Shown: positions 1 to 8,132 of the stretch, piece after piece
How positions within the stretch are numbered: the stretch's first letter is position 1
How the letters are laid out: each line of letters starts with the position of its first letter
Source of the DNA: CAXOVX01 sp964213345
Lineage (GTDB): Bacteria; Pseudomonadota; Alphaproteobacteria; Rickettsiales; Midichloriaceae
Length of the DNA stretch: 20,935 nucleotides
Assembly (NCBI GenBank): GCA_964213345.1
Contig: CAXOVX010000035.1
Span: 1-20,935 of the forward strand
Reading direction: 5' to 3'
The notes under the pieces: model-generated
Database searches by the model: none
Told to the model about the DNA's origin: nothing
The model's input: the letters and a program-made list of their open reading frames with translations, nothing else
Translations under genes and position numbers: made by a program

Positions 1-113
1 AGATACCAACTCTTCCAAACTCACCATTATTATTTGACTTAATACCATTCACCTATCATTTATCCTGCCCACCTACATGAATAATACCTTTTATCTCATC
101 TTTCAACAGCCCC
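1..113. repeat. Long direct repeat, copy A
   Basis: Bases 1-113 match 14892-15007 at roughly 85 percent by eye, in the same orientation. The copy contains the last 18 codons of the 117-residue minus-strand ORF, its stop, and about 55 nt beyond the stop. The match reaches the first base of the window, so this copy probably continues to the left. The repeat has no visible terminal inverted repeats. It may be a duplicated gene tail or part of an unrecognised mobile element. Confidence 0.85.
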
Positions 114-409
114 TTTATGCAATTCACTATGCTTAGTGTCATAATCTCCGGCTGATATTTGTGCCACATTTCAGTGAATGCACCAGAGTTTAACCAATGA
201 TTTGCTGATATTTTAGCTACAGCTCCATCGGTAGCACCGGCAGCAATGAACTCACTTTTGAGTTTCTCATTTTCCAATATTTGAACGTTTGTTAGTACAA
301 GACCCTCACTATTTTTGTACATTTCATCAAATGCCAATTTAGCTAGTATATTCCCATCAAGTATGCTTTTCACTAATCCTATAGTTATAGAATCTTTATT
401 TTCTTGCAT
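56..409 (-). CDS. Hypothetical protein, 117 aa
   Basis: This ATG-started ORF is not recognised. The product is soluble-looking, with no signal peptide or membrane segment and a mixed helical composition. Its last 18 or so residues (around GLLKDEIKG and the terminal GGQDK) have a homologous but frameshifted counterpart at 14944-15102, where the equivalent text reads GLLRDGIS and then GSGQDK. In copy A the frame ends at TGA and is followed at once by TAG. In copy B the first of these is TGG, so the ancestral protein probably ended one residue later. Upstream lies a broken frame (504-1132), so this ORF may be the surviving part of a decaying locus and not a functional gene. No convincing ribosome binding site precedes the start. 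Confidence 0.4.
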   Translation of the reverse strand: MQENKDSITIGLVKSILDGNILAKLAFDEMYKNSEGLVLTNVQILENEKLKSEFIAAGATDGAVAKISANHWLNSGAFTEMWHKYQPEIMTLSIVNCIKGLLKDEIKGIIHVGGQDK

Positions 410-503
410 AATTTTTGAAAAGACGGATAAGAAGCCTATACCTCAACATATCTAGCAGCATGCGTAAACCCTGCATTATCTAAAAAATACAAGGTGATGC
501 TAT

Positions 504-1132
504 TTATTTTTGGTAGGAACACTTAGGCTTCTCTACTGCTCTTAAACTTTGTATCAAATTTAGACAGTTTGACTCTAAATTACTATGAGCAGGACTTAAA
601 ATCTCTTCTATATAGCTATCTATTGCCTTTACACACACTTTTTGCTTACTTAACTCCATTGAATGCAAACTTATTATAAATCGCGTTGATCATGAGAACA
701 TCAAGCCAAGCACTAATACCGAATGCCCCGCCTACGCAGTTATATATCTGGAACACTTTATAAAGTGCAACACATTCTTCACATTCCTTTTCTTTCGGTA
801 AAACATAGGTTTTTTTGGTATCAGATGCAATAACTGACTTTCGCTTCCCCCCTGCATGTGGTTTATATTCTACATCACCAACCACTGCACATTGATATAT
901 CCCACACTCAAAATATATTTACCATGCAGCGTTTCATACTATAATTTTCGTACTCCTCTTAACATTCCTGTAAAGATTCCTCTTTCAGCCCTGGACAAGC
1001 CGTGGCTAATTCTTTCTTAGCACCTGTACCCAATTCTTGTCCAAACTCATTCTTCTTGATAAAAAAACTGCTTCCGAACTGGAACAGCGCTACATTTTTT
1101 TTATATCCTGCCACGTAACCACCTGATACCAC
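504..1132 (-). pseudogene. Decayed unknown gene in several frames
   Basis: Three consecutive minus-strand pieces read as one protein broken by mutations. A GTG-started piece (1132-959, 57 codons, with motif GQELGTGAKKELATACPGLK) ends at a TAA. The same frame continues as EEYENY...KRCMVNIF. A shift then leads into a 79-codon GTG ORF (885-646; contains KEKECEECVALYK and GGAFGISAWLDV). A further shift leads into a 51-codon ORF (659-504; ATG overlaps the previous stop by 14 nt; ends KCSYQK). Past 504 another frame carries FLDNAGFTHAARYVEV to a stop near 430. Pieces this short, each ending where the next resumes, suggest one decayed gene of about 210 residues. No family was recognised. The alternative is several tiny overlapping genes. 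Confidence 0.5.
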
Positions 1133-1147
1133 CCATATGTATAGTTA

Positions 1148-1168
1148 CAAAATATGCAATATATTTTG
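1148..1168. terminator. AT-rich hairpin after msbA-like gene
   Basis: A perfect 8-bp inverted repeat (CAAAATAT / ATATTTTG with a 5-nt loop) lies 35 nt past the stop of the ABC exporter. It has no clear T-run on its 3' side, so it is at best a weak intrinsic terminator or an RNA-stabilising hairpin. Confidence 0.3.
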
Positions 1169-1202
1169 CGCGAAATTTTAACACAAAAGCACTTGCGTAT
1201 TT

Positions 1203-3002
1203 TTAGTCAATTCTATGACCTTTATATTGCTCATATAAATTGGCATATTCACGATTTTTCTGTAACAATTCGTGATGAGTTCCAGACTCTAAAGCTCTAC
1301 CTTCTGAGACCAAATATATTATATCTGCTGCCTCAATAGTAGAAAGCCTATGAGCAATGACTACGGTAGTTCTTCCTTTTTTTAAATTTTCTAATGCTTG
1401 CTGTACTTGTTTTTCGGATACAGAGTCAAGTGCACTTGTAGCTTCATCTAGCAGGAGTATAGAGGCATTTTTTAGGATCGCTCTGGCTATAGCAATACGC
1501 TGCTTCTGTCCGCCGGAAAGTTTTTCGCCATGTTTGCCTATTCTTGTATTATATCCTTCCTTAAACAGTATTATAAAATCGTGAGCAGCAGCGGCATTAG
1601 CCGCGGTTTGAACATCTTCTTCCGTTGCATCTAACTTACCATATCTGATATTTTCTGCTATCGTATCATCAAAAAGATCTGCATCTTGGCTAACTAAAGC
1701 AATAGTATGACGCAAACAATGCAACTTTATAGTTCTTATATCTACGCTGCCAATAGTAATTGTACCATCATCCGGATCATAGAACCGCTGTAATAAATTC
1801 AATACTGTGGTTTTGCCAACACCCGAAGAACCCACTAATGCTACAGTCTTTCCCTGCGGAATATAAATATTTAAATTATTTAAAATCTTCTTCTCATCAT
1901 GCACACTTTTTTCATTTTCATAGGAAAACGACACATTTTTAAACGCAATATCGTAATTTTTAAAATATCTTACATCTTTGGATGTTTCTGTATCACGGAT
2001 CTCGCATTGCGCATCTAGCATTTTGAATATACGTTTTATTGACACTGAACCTTCTTGTATCGCATGGTGTAAAGTAGAAATGGCTCTGAGTGGTCTGTAC
2101 GTCATAAATAATGCTACAATAAATGAAAAAAATGCACCAGGAGTGATATGATCACTCATTACTTCCATGCCACCATACAAAATGACTAACGCCACAGCTG
2201 CTCCGCCAAGCGTTTCCATAAGAGGCGGAGAAATTGACTCTACAAAAATAGACTTTCTGTATATGAATTTCATTTTATCTAGGACCTTTCTTGCCCTCGC
2301 TATTTCATATTCTTCTCTGCAATACGACTTGATAACACCCATATTTTGGAAAGTTTCGTCTAATCTCACAGTAAACCATCCTAGCTGCTCCTGCACACCA
2401 TGCGCTAAATTACGCATTTTCCTGCCAAGTTTAATTATAACAAAAAATGTTAAAGGAAAAACAAAAAATGCTGTAACAGCCAGCTTAGCATTTTGGTAGA
2501 ACATAATACACACAAGTCCCAATAACGTTATTACCTCTCCTATAGCAGTAGTAAATACGTCTGAAATCGATTTTCTGATTGTATTAATATCATTTGTAAA
2601 ACGAGAAATTAGCTTTCCTGGGGGATTATTGTGAAAAAATGTGACATCCGCGTATATTAGATGCTTATACAGCTGCATCTGGATATCTGTAATCACATCC
2701 TGCCCTACTTTCTTCATTCCAGCTGTCTGATAAAAAGCAGCAGCTCCCTTTATAATAGAATTCACTATTACAGCAATAGGGACCACAAAAAGCATTACAT
2801 GTTTCTTCTGTACAAAAACTTGATCTAAAATTGGTTGCATCAACCACACATTAACAGCGGTGGTAAGTGCCACTACAAACATGCACAATATAGAACTCAA
2901 TAAAGTCTTGATTTGAGGTTTGATATACTTCGCAAAAAGCCTTGTAATCAAATAATAGCTGCCGTCGCGCACATTCTGTGAATTCAGTTTCAAGTCATAC
3001 AC
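1203..3002 (-). CDS. msbA: MsbA-like ABC exporter (TMD-NBD fusion)
   Basis: This is a 599-residue half-transporter with membrane and ATPase domains fused, the usual length for lipid A or multidrug exporters of the MsbA type. It would form a homodimer in the inner membrane and flip lipid A-core or another hydrophobic substrate. Residues 25-310 hold about six membrane segments. The ATPase domain shows Walker A GSSGVGKTT (391-399), Q-loop Gln439, signature LSGGQKQR (495-502), Walker B ILLLDE (515-520), D-loop SALD and H-loop His551, all intact. The start is GTG at 3002, with AGTAGGA 8 nt upstream overlapping the stop of the RNase E gene, which indicates co-transcription and coupled translation. 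The substrate cannot be decided from sequence. Many Rickettsiales keep such an exporter, so the symbol is a family-level call. Confidence 0.88.
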   Translation of the reverse strand: MYDLKLNSQNVRDGSYYLITRLFAKYIKPQIKTLLSSILCMFVVALTTAVNVWLMQPILDQVFVQKKHVMLFVVPIAVIVNSIIKGAAAFYQTAGMKKVGQDVITDIQMQLYKHLIYADVTFFHNNPPGKLISRFTNDINTIRKSISDVFTTAIGEVITLLGLVCIMFYQNAKLAVTAFFVFPLTFFVIIKLGRKMRNLAHGVQEQLGWFTVRLDETFQNMGVIKSYCREEYEIARARKVLDKMKFIYRKSIFVESISPPLMETLGGAAVALVILYGGMEVMSDHITPGAFFSFIVALFMTYRPLRAISTLHHAIQEGSVSIKRIFKMLDAQCEIRDTETSKDVRYFKNYDIAFKNVSFSYENEKSVHDEKKILNNLNIYIPQGKTVALVGSSGVGKTTVLNLLQRFYDPDDGTITIGSVDIRTIKLHCLRHTIALVSQDADLFDDTIAENIRYGKLDATEEDVQTAANAAAAHDFIILFKEGYNTRIGKHGEKLSGGQKQRIAIARAILKNASILLLDEATSALDSVSEKQVQQALENLKKGRTTVVIAHRLSTIEAADIIYLVSEGRALESGTHHELLQKNREYANLYEQYKGHRID

Positions 3003-3012
3003 ACTAAAAATC

Positions 3013-4998
3013 CTACTTTATAATTTTACGTAATATAGTTTGGAGAATTGAGAGCTTTTTCTTTTCTTCATGGACTACCTCACTTTTTTCTTTTACGTGC
3101 TCTACTACCATCTTTTCTGGTTCCTGATTTTCTCTGCTATTTTCTTTACTACCCTCTATGGGGCGTATATACCTGGATCTTCTACGCAACTTGTTCCTTT
3201 TACCCACTTCGACAATTGATTTTTGCGAAGCTTGGTGATGTTTTTTATTTATTTTGCTATGAAAATAATCGCCACCATCACTACTTGTATCTTCGCATTG
3301 CGCACTTCTATATGGTGCAGTTTCCATATTTGACAATGCTTCGTGTCCTTTTTTTACATTAACCTTAACGCTTTCGATAAAAAACCCATCGTATCCAGCT
3401 CTATTATCGACGTACAATTTTATTTTTGTTTTAAATAAAATTTCCAATTCTAGTAGCCTGCTTTTTTCTTCGTTTAGTAAGTGTAGTACTGCTTCTTTGC
3501 TAGCTGACACCTCTAATAACATATCACTGGGTATTTTATTTAATTCAGTTTGTATTGCACGCAACACAACAGTAGCAGTGGCTGGTATAACCCTTACTCT
3601 TCCACGCCCACCACAAGTGATACACGGAATAGTAGTAGCTTCTGTAATACTATTACGCATCCTTTGGCGTGTCATTTCAAGTAAGCCAAATTCGCTTATT
3701 TTGGTAATTTGTGTACGAGCACGATCAGAAACCAAAGCGTTGCGCATAGTATTTTCAACAATAGTTCTATTCCCTGGCTCGAGCATATCTATAAAATCTA
3801 CTACAATTAATCCTGAAAGGTCTCTCAATTTTAACTGTTGTACTATTTCAGTAATAGCCTCAAGATTAGTTTTTAACGCTGTATTTTCAATACTACGTTC
3901 GCCAGTAGATTTTCCAGAATTTACGTCAATAGCAACTAGAGCCTCTGTTTGGTTTATCACCAAATATCCTCCTGATGCCAAAGATACAACATTTTGGTAC
4001 AATGTGCTCAATTGCTCTTCTACCTGGTATTTACTAAATATTGGAATATTCCCTTTGTACTCTTTTACTTTATCTACATGCTTAGGCAGTAATAATTTCA
4101 TAAATTCACGTGTCGCTTCGTAAGCTTCATGTCCAGAAACTACTATTTCTTCTACATCATTTGTGTATAAATCGCGTATAGCTTTTTTTACTAAATCTCC
4201 CTCTTCGTGAATAAAAATAGGAGCAGTGGAGGATAAGGCATGGGATTTGATATCATCCCACAATCTCAGCAAGTAGCTAAAATCTCGTTTAATATCGACC
4301 TTACTTTTATATGCACCTGCTGTTCTAATGATAGCAGTGGCATTAGGTTCTTTCCCTTTGAATTCGTCTAATAACTCTTTTAGCCTTTTACGCTCTGCAA
4401 AATTATCAATACGCTTGGAAATACCTCCTAATTTATTGGTATTTGGCATAATTACACAATAACGCCCTGCTAATGACAGATACGTGGTCAAAAAGGCACC
4501 TTTATTGCCACGTCCCTCCTTCTCAATTTGCACCAAAATCAGCTGATCTTTCTTTATGACCTCACAAATTTTATACCGCTTATAAAACTCACGACTTAGG
4601 ACAGAAGCAAACACCTGCTGCTCTTGCTGCTCTCCATCTTTAGCATCTTGGGCACATTCTCCTGTATCATCTATAGCCCCTCCTCCCTGTTTTTTTTCAG
4701 CCTTGTCTCTCAAGGACTTCATAAACGTGAAGAGTTCTTCTTTGTCAGTTACAGGGATTTGGTAATAGTATGGATGTACTTCCGCAAATGGCAAAAATCC
4801 ATGACGCTCTCCACCATAATCTACAAATGCCGCTTGCAGTGATGGCTCAACGCGATCCACTTTTGCCAAATACACGTTACTTTTTGTAAATTTTTTTGCA
4901 CCATCCTGATAATCGAACTCTTCAACTACATTGCCATTACACAGCACCAACCTGCTTTCGCCTTGATAAAAGGCATCTATGAGTATTCTTTTTGACAT
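3013..4998 (-). CDS. rne: Ribonuclease E/G family endoribonuclease
   Basis: This 661-residue protein matches the catalytic half of RNase E, which cleaves single-stranded AU-rich RNA in mRNA decay and in rRNA and tRNA maturation. The start MSKRILIDA is typical. An S1 domain covers about 35-175, with a low-complexity Gly/Asp/Gln insert at about 101-130. The DNase I-like domain carries metal-binding Asp358 (AIDVNSGK) and Asp401 (VVDFIDM), 43 residues apart as in E. coli. The Zn-link has Cys459 and Cys462 (CITC), 58 residues past Asp401, also as in E. coli. The tail after about 555 is short, charged and probably disordered, ending in a small amphipathic segment. It lacks the long E. coli scaffold, so it may be shorter-acting or RNase G-like. 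GATAGAGGGAA precedes the ATG. The ABC exporter follows 10 nt downstream. Confidence 0.93.
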   Translation of the reverse strand: MSKRILIDAFYQGESRLVLCNGNVVEEFDYQDGAKKFTKSNVYLAKVDRVEPSLQAAFVDYGGERHGFLPFAEVHPYYYQIPVTDKEELFTFMKSLRDKAEKKQGGGAIDDTGECAQDAKDGEQQEQQVFASVLSREFYKRYKICEVIKKDQLILVQIEKEGRGNKGAFLTTYLSLAGRYCVIMPNTNKLGGISKRIDNFAERKRLKELLDEFKGKEPNATAIIRTAGAYKSKVDIKRDFSYLLRLWDDIKSHALSSTAPIFIHEEGDLVKKAIRDLYTNDVEEIVVSGHEAYEATREFMKLLLPKHVDKVKEYKGNIPIFSKYQVEEQLSTLYQNVVSLASGGYLVINQTEALVAIDVNSGKSTGERSIENTALKTNLEAITEIVQQLKLRDLSGLIVVDFIDMLEPGNRTIVENTMRNALVSDRARTQITKISEFGLLEMTRQRMRNSITEATTIPCITCGGRGRVRVIPATATVVLRAIQTELNKIPSDMLLEVSASKEAVLHLLNEEKSRLLELEILFKTKIKLYVDNRAGYDGFFIESVKVNVKKGHEALSNMETAPYRSAQCEDTSSDGGDYFHSKINKKHHQASQKSIVEVGKRNKLRRRSRYIRPIEGSKENSRENQEPEKMVVEHVKEKSEVVHEEKKKLSILQTILRKIIK

Positions 4999-5061
4999 TT
5001 CCCTCTATCCTTTTTTCATCCTTAAGTAAAAACCCGGGAGTCATATACTTGCGCATCGCCT

Positions 5062-5220
5062 CTATCTCTTATTTTTACCATTAGACTTATATATTTCATT
5101 TTTAAATACGATGTTTTCTCTGCTTACAGCGCTACTGCGCCTCAAAAAAAGCACCACACCCACACTACTGATATCTACCCAAACTGGACAAAAACCATCT
5201 ACTCCATTACGCTCACTCAA
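5062..5220 (-). CDS. Possible small protein upstream of rne, 52 aa
   Basis: A TTG-started frame encodes 52 residues. It starts SERNGVDGFCPVWVD, has a short hydrophobic stretch (VGVVLFL) and ends with a Lys/Asn/Arg-rich tail. GGTGAG lies 5 nt upstream of the TTG, and a possible promoter lies 48 nt further up. It ends 63 nt before the RNase E start, so it could be the first gene of that operon or a leader frame. It is not recognised as any family, and a non-ATG start with only 52 codons makes it uncertain. Confidence 0.25.
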   Translation of the reverse strand: MSERNGVDGFCPVWVDISSVGVVLFLRRSSAVSRENIVFKNEIYKSNGKNKR

Positions 5221-5267
5221 AATATCTCACCAACTTTTACTACACCACGTAATATCCACTCCGCGCC

Positions 5268-5297
5268 ATACTAAGGTAATTAATCTCTAATAGTCAA
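5268..5297 (-). promoter_or_regulatory. Candidate sigma70 promoter for rne operon
   Basis: Reading leftward, TTGACT (5297-5292) is followed after 18 nt by TAGTAT (5273-5268). It points toward the 52-codon ORF and the RNase E-exporter operon. The -35 is strong and the -10 is acceptable. No experimental support exists. Confidence 0.4.
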
Positions 5298-5520
5298 CAA
5301 CAAAATAAGTAACTTGCACAGAGAACAACACCAAATGTCATCTAAAATCAGCATTTGCCGCATTTATTACAGCATAAGACCAATAGTTTTATCAATATAA
5401 ACTAACGCAAAATCATTGGATATAACTTGAATATAAAAGAAGCAGGTGATATGTTAATGATGCAGCAGTACTTCTCAAATTCCTCAGACTAATGGCAGCT
5501 GATCAAAATTAGTAGTTAGC

Positions 5521-6183
5521 ATGTTAAGCGATATTGCAAGTAATTGCCAGTGGATAATCTTTATAATAAAAGGAACTGTAGTTACTTTACAATACGCAGT
5601 AATGCCCGTGATTTTAGGCTTGTTTATAGGGATCGTACTTGCTGTAATGCAAATTAGCAAGAGCAAGATTCTGTTTTTCTTGAGCCGCACATATTTATCC
5701 GTAGTAAGGGGAACTCCGTTGTTGTTACAACTGGGTATATGCTATTTTGCTATACCTTCTATGCTGCATATTAGCATGTCGCCCTTCTATGCCGGCATTA
5801 TAGCTTTATCAATTAACTCTGGAGCTTATGTAGCTGAAGTGATACGAGCAGGGATTAACTCTATTGACAAAGGGCAATTTGAGGCAGCTGAAACTTTGGC
5901 AATACCTTATACATTGATGATGCGTGATATTATATTACCACAAACCTTAAATAACATTCTTCCTGCAATAATAAACGAAATGATATTAATGATAAAAGAA
6001 TCAGCAATCATAGGCACAATAGGAGAAATGGACCTACTTCGGCGTGCCCAAATAGTGGCAGCTCAAAAATACACTTATTTCACTCCACTAATAGTAGCAG
6101 CCATCTGCTATTACACATTAGTTGTGTGTCTTACATATGCTACAAAAAAGTTAGAAAAGAGGATTAATGATAAATATAAATAA
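5521..6183 (+). CDS. glnP: Polar amino-acid ABC transporter permease (GlnP-like)
   Basis: This 220-residue inner-membrane permease belongs to the His/Glu/Gln/Arg/opine importer family and would carry glutamine or a related amino acid from the periplasm. About five membrane segments are visible. The family signature VRGTPLLLQ is at 62-70. The cytoplasmic EAA loop (about 106-141, with EAA at 121-123 and a terminal LPQ) docks with the ATPase. The next gene, the ATPase, starts inside its last codons (17-nt overlap), so translation is probably coupled. No periplasmic binding protein is in the window. It must lie elsewhere, a split arrangement also known in Rickettsia. No good ribosome binding site precedes the ATG at 5521. 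The length and N-terminus fit the family, and no better start was found. Substrate specificity is inferred. Confidence 0.88.
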   Translation: MLSDIASNCQWIIFIIKGTVVTLQYAVMPVILGLFIGIVLAVMQISKSKILFFLSRTYLSVVRGTPLLLQLGICYFAIPSMLHISMSPFYAGIIALSINSGAYVAEVIRAGINSIDKGQFEAAETLAIPYTLMMRDIILPQTLNNILPAIINEMILMIKESAIIGTIGEMDLLRRAQIVAAQKYTYFTPLIVAAICYYTLVVCLTYATKKLEKRINDKYK

Positions 6184-6859
6184 CATTATAAAATGTTATG
6201 GTGATAAAAAAATTTTAAATGACATTTCATTCGGGGTACAGAAAGGAGAGGTAGTTGCCTTAGTAGGCCCTTCTGGCAGTGGGAAGTCTACTATCATACG
6301 TTGCATTAATGGATTGGAAATACCAGATAGTGGCAATATTATAGCAAATGTGCAACATAGATACGAAATAGCAACGGTATTTCAAGCATTTAACCTTTTT
6401 GCTAATATGACTGTATTGCAAAACCTCTGCTACGCTCCACGCAAAGTTTTGAGATGCTCTACCAATAATGTCACTACATTAGCTATAAAAATGTTAGCAT
6501 TAGTAGGCTTAGAGGAGTACATCAACTGCTATCCACACAGATTATCGGGAGGGCAAAAACAACGTGTGGCAATAGCAAGAGCTTTATGTATGCAACCAAA
6601 AGTTATATTATTTGATGAGCCAACATCCGCATTAGATCCAGAAAATGTGAAAGAGGTGCTTGATGTTATTAAGCAATTAGTACACACTAACATCACAAAT
6701 GTCATCGCTACACACGAAATGAGATTCGCTAAAGCCGTAGCTGATAGGGTAATTTTCCTTGAAAATGGAAATATAGTAGAAAATTCACCAACAGCAGAAT
6801 TTTTTAGTAATCCAACTACGCAAAGAGCAAGAGAATTTTTAGATAAATTGAATTTTTAA
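6167..6859 (+). CDS. glnQ: Polar amino-acid ABC transporter ATPase (GlnQ-like)
   Basis: This is a 230-residue ATPase subunit energising the permease encoded just upstream. It shows Walker A GPSGSGKS (34-41), Q-loop Gln73 (VFQAFNLF, typical of amino-acid importers), signature LSGGQKQR (126-133), Walker B VILFDE (146-151) and H-loop His183 (ATHEM). All catalytic positions are intact. It is slightly shorter than the usual 240 residues because the loop before the Q-loop is trimmed. The ATG at 6167 follows AAGAGGA within the permease gene, a good ribosome binding site. tsaB follows 18 nt after its stop, so the three genes are likely one transcript. Confidence 0.9.
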   Translation: MININNIIKCYGDKKILNDISFGVQKGEVVALVGPSGSGKSTIIRCINGLEIPDSGNIIANVQHRYEIATVFQAFNLFANMTVLQNLCYAPRKVLRCSTNNVTTLAIKMLALVGLEEYINCYPHRLSGGQKQRVAIARALCMQPKVILFDEPTSALDPENVKEVLDVIKQLVHTNITNVIATHEMRFAKAVADRVIFLENGNIVENSPTAEFFSNPTTQRAREFLDKLNF

Positions 6860-6877
6860 TATTATTTTGAAGAATTA

Positions 6878-7555
6878 ATGAAAATATTAGCTTTCGATAC
6901 TGCTTGCGGTACATGCTCAGTTGTAATATTAGAAGATAGCGTGGTACTAAGGTATTTACAAGAATCAAGACTGCACATGCAAGCCGAGCGTCTTATGTTG
7001 ATGATCGAGGAAGTTATGATGGGACATGATTACAATACAGTAACTCATATTGCGATAACCGTGGGCCCAGGCAGTTTTACAGGAATTAGAATAGGCTTAG
7101 CCTGTGCCCATGGCATTGCTCTTTCTACAAATATAAAAATTTTCGCCCTTACAACACTTGATTCAGTCGCATATCAAGCTCAAAACACTCTTAATGGACC
7201 TCAGCATAGGTTTTTAGTTGCTCTAAGTGCAGGGCGACAACAATACTATACACAATATTTTTTCACCATTCATGGAGAAATTCCAATAACAGACAGCGAA
7301 ATTACCCTAATGGAGCATGGAGCCCTGGAAGAAATATGTAATGACATACCAATATACGGTAATTTTGATTATATCGCGCTGCAAAAAAAAGAACATATTA
7401 TGCCAGAAGCAATTTCCACAGCACGCTTTGCACATTGGCAATTACGACAAAATCAGCAAAGCAAACTAGCACCATTACCCCTATACATAAGGGAACATGA
7501 TGCCGTAATACCCAAGATTTTTACCAATAATACAAAAAAATCTCCGCTGCTATAG
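6878..7555 (+). CDS. tsaB: tRNA t6A threonylcarbamoyl transferase subunit TsaB
   Basis: TsaB (YeaZ) is the inactive kinase-fold partner that activates TsaD for adding threonylcarbamoyl to A37 of ANN-decoding tRNAs in the cytoplasm. The N-terminal ILAFDTACGTCSV resembles the ASKHA phosphate-1 strand. The family motif GPGSFTGIR is at 63-71, followed by GLACAHGIAL. The total length of 225 fits the family. It starts with ATG 18 nt after glnQ, with GAAGA as a possible ribosome binding site, and is the last gene of the plus-strand operon. Its stop is 12 nt from the stop of the convergent FlhB-like gene, with no visible terminator between them. TsaD, TsaC and TsaE are not in the window. Confidence 0.9.
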   Translation: MKILAFDTACGTCSVVILEDSVVLRYLQESRLHMQAERLMLMIEEVMMGHDYNTVTHIAITVGPGSFTGIRIGLACAHGIALSTNIKIFALTTLDSVAYQAQNTLNGPQHRFLVALSAGRQQYYTQYFFTIHGEIPITDSEITLMEHGALEEICNDIPIYGNFDYIALQKKEHIMPEAISTARFAHWQLRQNQQSKLAPLPLYIREHDAVIPKIFTNNTKKSPLL

Positions 7556-7567
7556 CCTGATACCTGT

Positions 7568-7891
7568 TTAATGGTCTTTTTTGTCATAAAGTTTTTCAGC
7601 ATTTTTATGAAAAATATAGGCTATAATTTCTGCCACCGCTATGAATGCCTCACAGGGAATCACGTCTCCTATTTCTAATAAAGAAAGTATGACCGCAAGT
7701 TCTTTATTTTGATGTATAGGCACACCACTCTCCTTGGCAATCGCTATAATACGCTCTGCAACCATCTCTCTCCCGCTAGCAACCACTTTTGGCGGGAAGG
7801 GCTTCTCTGCCTCGTACTTTACCGCTATAGCTAATAAATCTTTACACCTACCACTACTCCTTTGCTTTTCTTTTGTACTTAAGGAAGTCAT
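7568..7891 (-). CDS. FlhB/EscU C-terminal-like protein (FhlB type)
   Basis: This 107-residue cytosolic protein resembles the C-terminal export-switch domain of FlhB/YscU/EscU without the membrane part. The recognisable stretch runs from about residue 20 to 98: AIAVKYE, then KVVASGREMVAERI, GVPIHQNKELAVILS, LEIGDVIP and a final helix. The autocleavage motif NPTH that precedes this segment in full FlhB is absent. That fits the stand-alone FhlB family, whose role is unclear but linked to flagellar or type III export. No other flagellar gene is in the window. The ATG at 7891 overlaps the stop of the preceding small ORF by four bases (ATGA), suggesting translational coupling. There is no separate Shine-Dalgarno sequence. 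Confidence 0.72.
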   Translation of the reverse strand: MTSLSTKEKQRSSGRCKDLLAIAVKYEAEKPFPPKVVASGREMVAERIIAIAKESGVPIHQNKELAVILSLLEIGDVIPCEAFIAVAEIIAYIFHKNAEKLYDKKDH

Positions 7892-8103
7892 TTGTGAATT
7901 CGATATTGTTTTGCTAAAATACCCTCACAGTATACTCTTGATTTTGTCATAAAGTAATATTTAATATAGGTGGCTAATTGTTTGATCCCAGGAAATAATG
8001 GCGTATCATATGATGAGAAATTCAATGCTAACGCTAAAACTATTGCGGAATAAAGAAAGCGAGAGGATGTTGATGATTTGCCTATGGGGCCAAAGATAAT
8101 CAA
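7888..8103 (-). CDS. Hypothetical ORF, 71 aa, probably truncated by IS200
   Basis: This open frame begins at a TTG (8103) directly against the IS200-type hairpin and ends overlapping the ATG of the FlhB-like gene. It has one modestly hydrophobic stretch (LYSAIVLALALNF) and a basic end (AKQYRIHK). It is not recognised. Because it starts exactly where the insertion-sequence remnant begins, it may be the 3' part of a longer gene cut by that insertion. The ATGA overlap with the next gene is the main argument that it was once coding. Confidence 0.3.
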   Translation of the reverse strand: MIIFGPIGKSSTSSRFLYSAIVLALALNFSSYDTPLFPGIKQLATYIKYYFMTKSRVYCEGILAKQYRIHK

Positions 8104-8105
8104 CT

Positions 8106-8127
8106 ACTACCCGCTAAAGCAGGTAGT
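8106..8127. repeat. IS200/IS605-type terminal hairpin
   Basis: ACTACCCGC and GCAGGTAGT flank a TAAA loop, forming a 9-position stem with one mismatch. Imperfect subterminal hairpins of this sequence type mark the ends of IS200/IS605 elements and are bound by the Y1 transposase TnpA. It lies just past the 3' end of the tnpA remnant (8133), as expected. It could also act as a transcription stop. Confidence 0.6.
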
Positions 8128-8132
8128 TTGAG

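Larger units (their letters stand above)
4999..5520. other. Divergent intergenic region
   Basis: These 522 bases separate the minus-strand RNase E operon from the plus-strand glnP operon and should hold both promoters. I see one reasonable minus-strand promoter (5268-5297) and a 52-codon minus-strand ORF (5062-5220). On the plus side there is only a 13-codon ORF at 5451-5492 and no clear promoter for glnP. No tRNA, terminator or insertion-sequence end was recognised. Confidence 0.6.

Noticed and set aside
3497..4123. 208-codon plus-strand ORF inside the RNase E gene
   Set aside because: It is antisense to the catalytic core of RNase E, which is conserved at residue level. The plus frame is a by-product.
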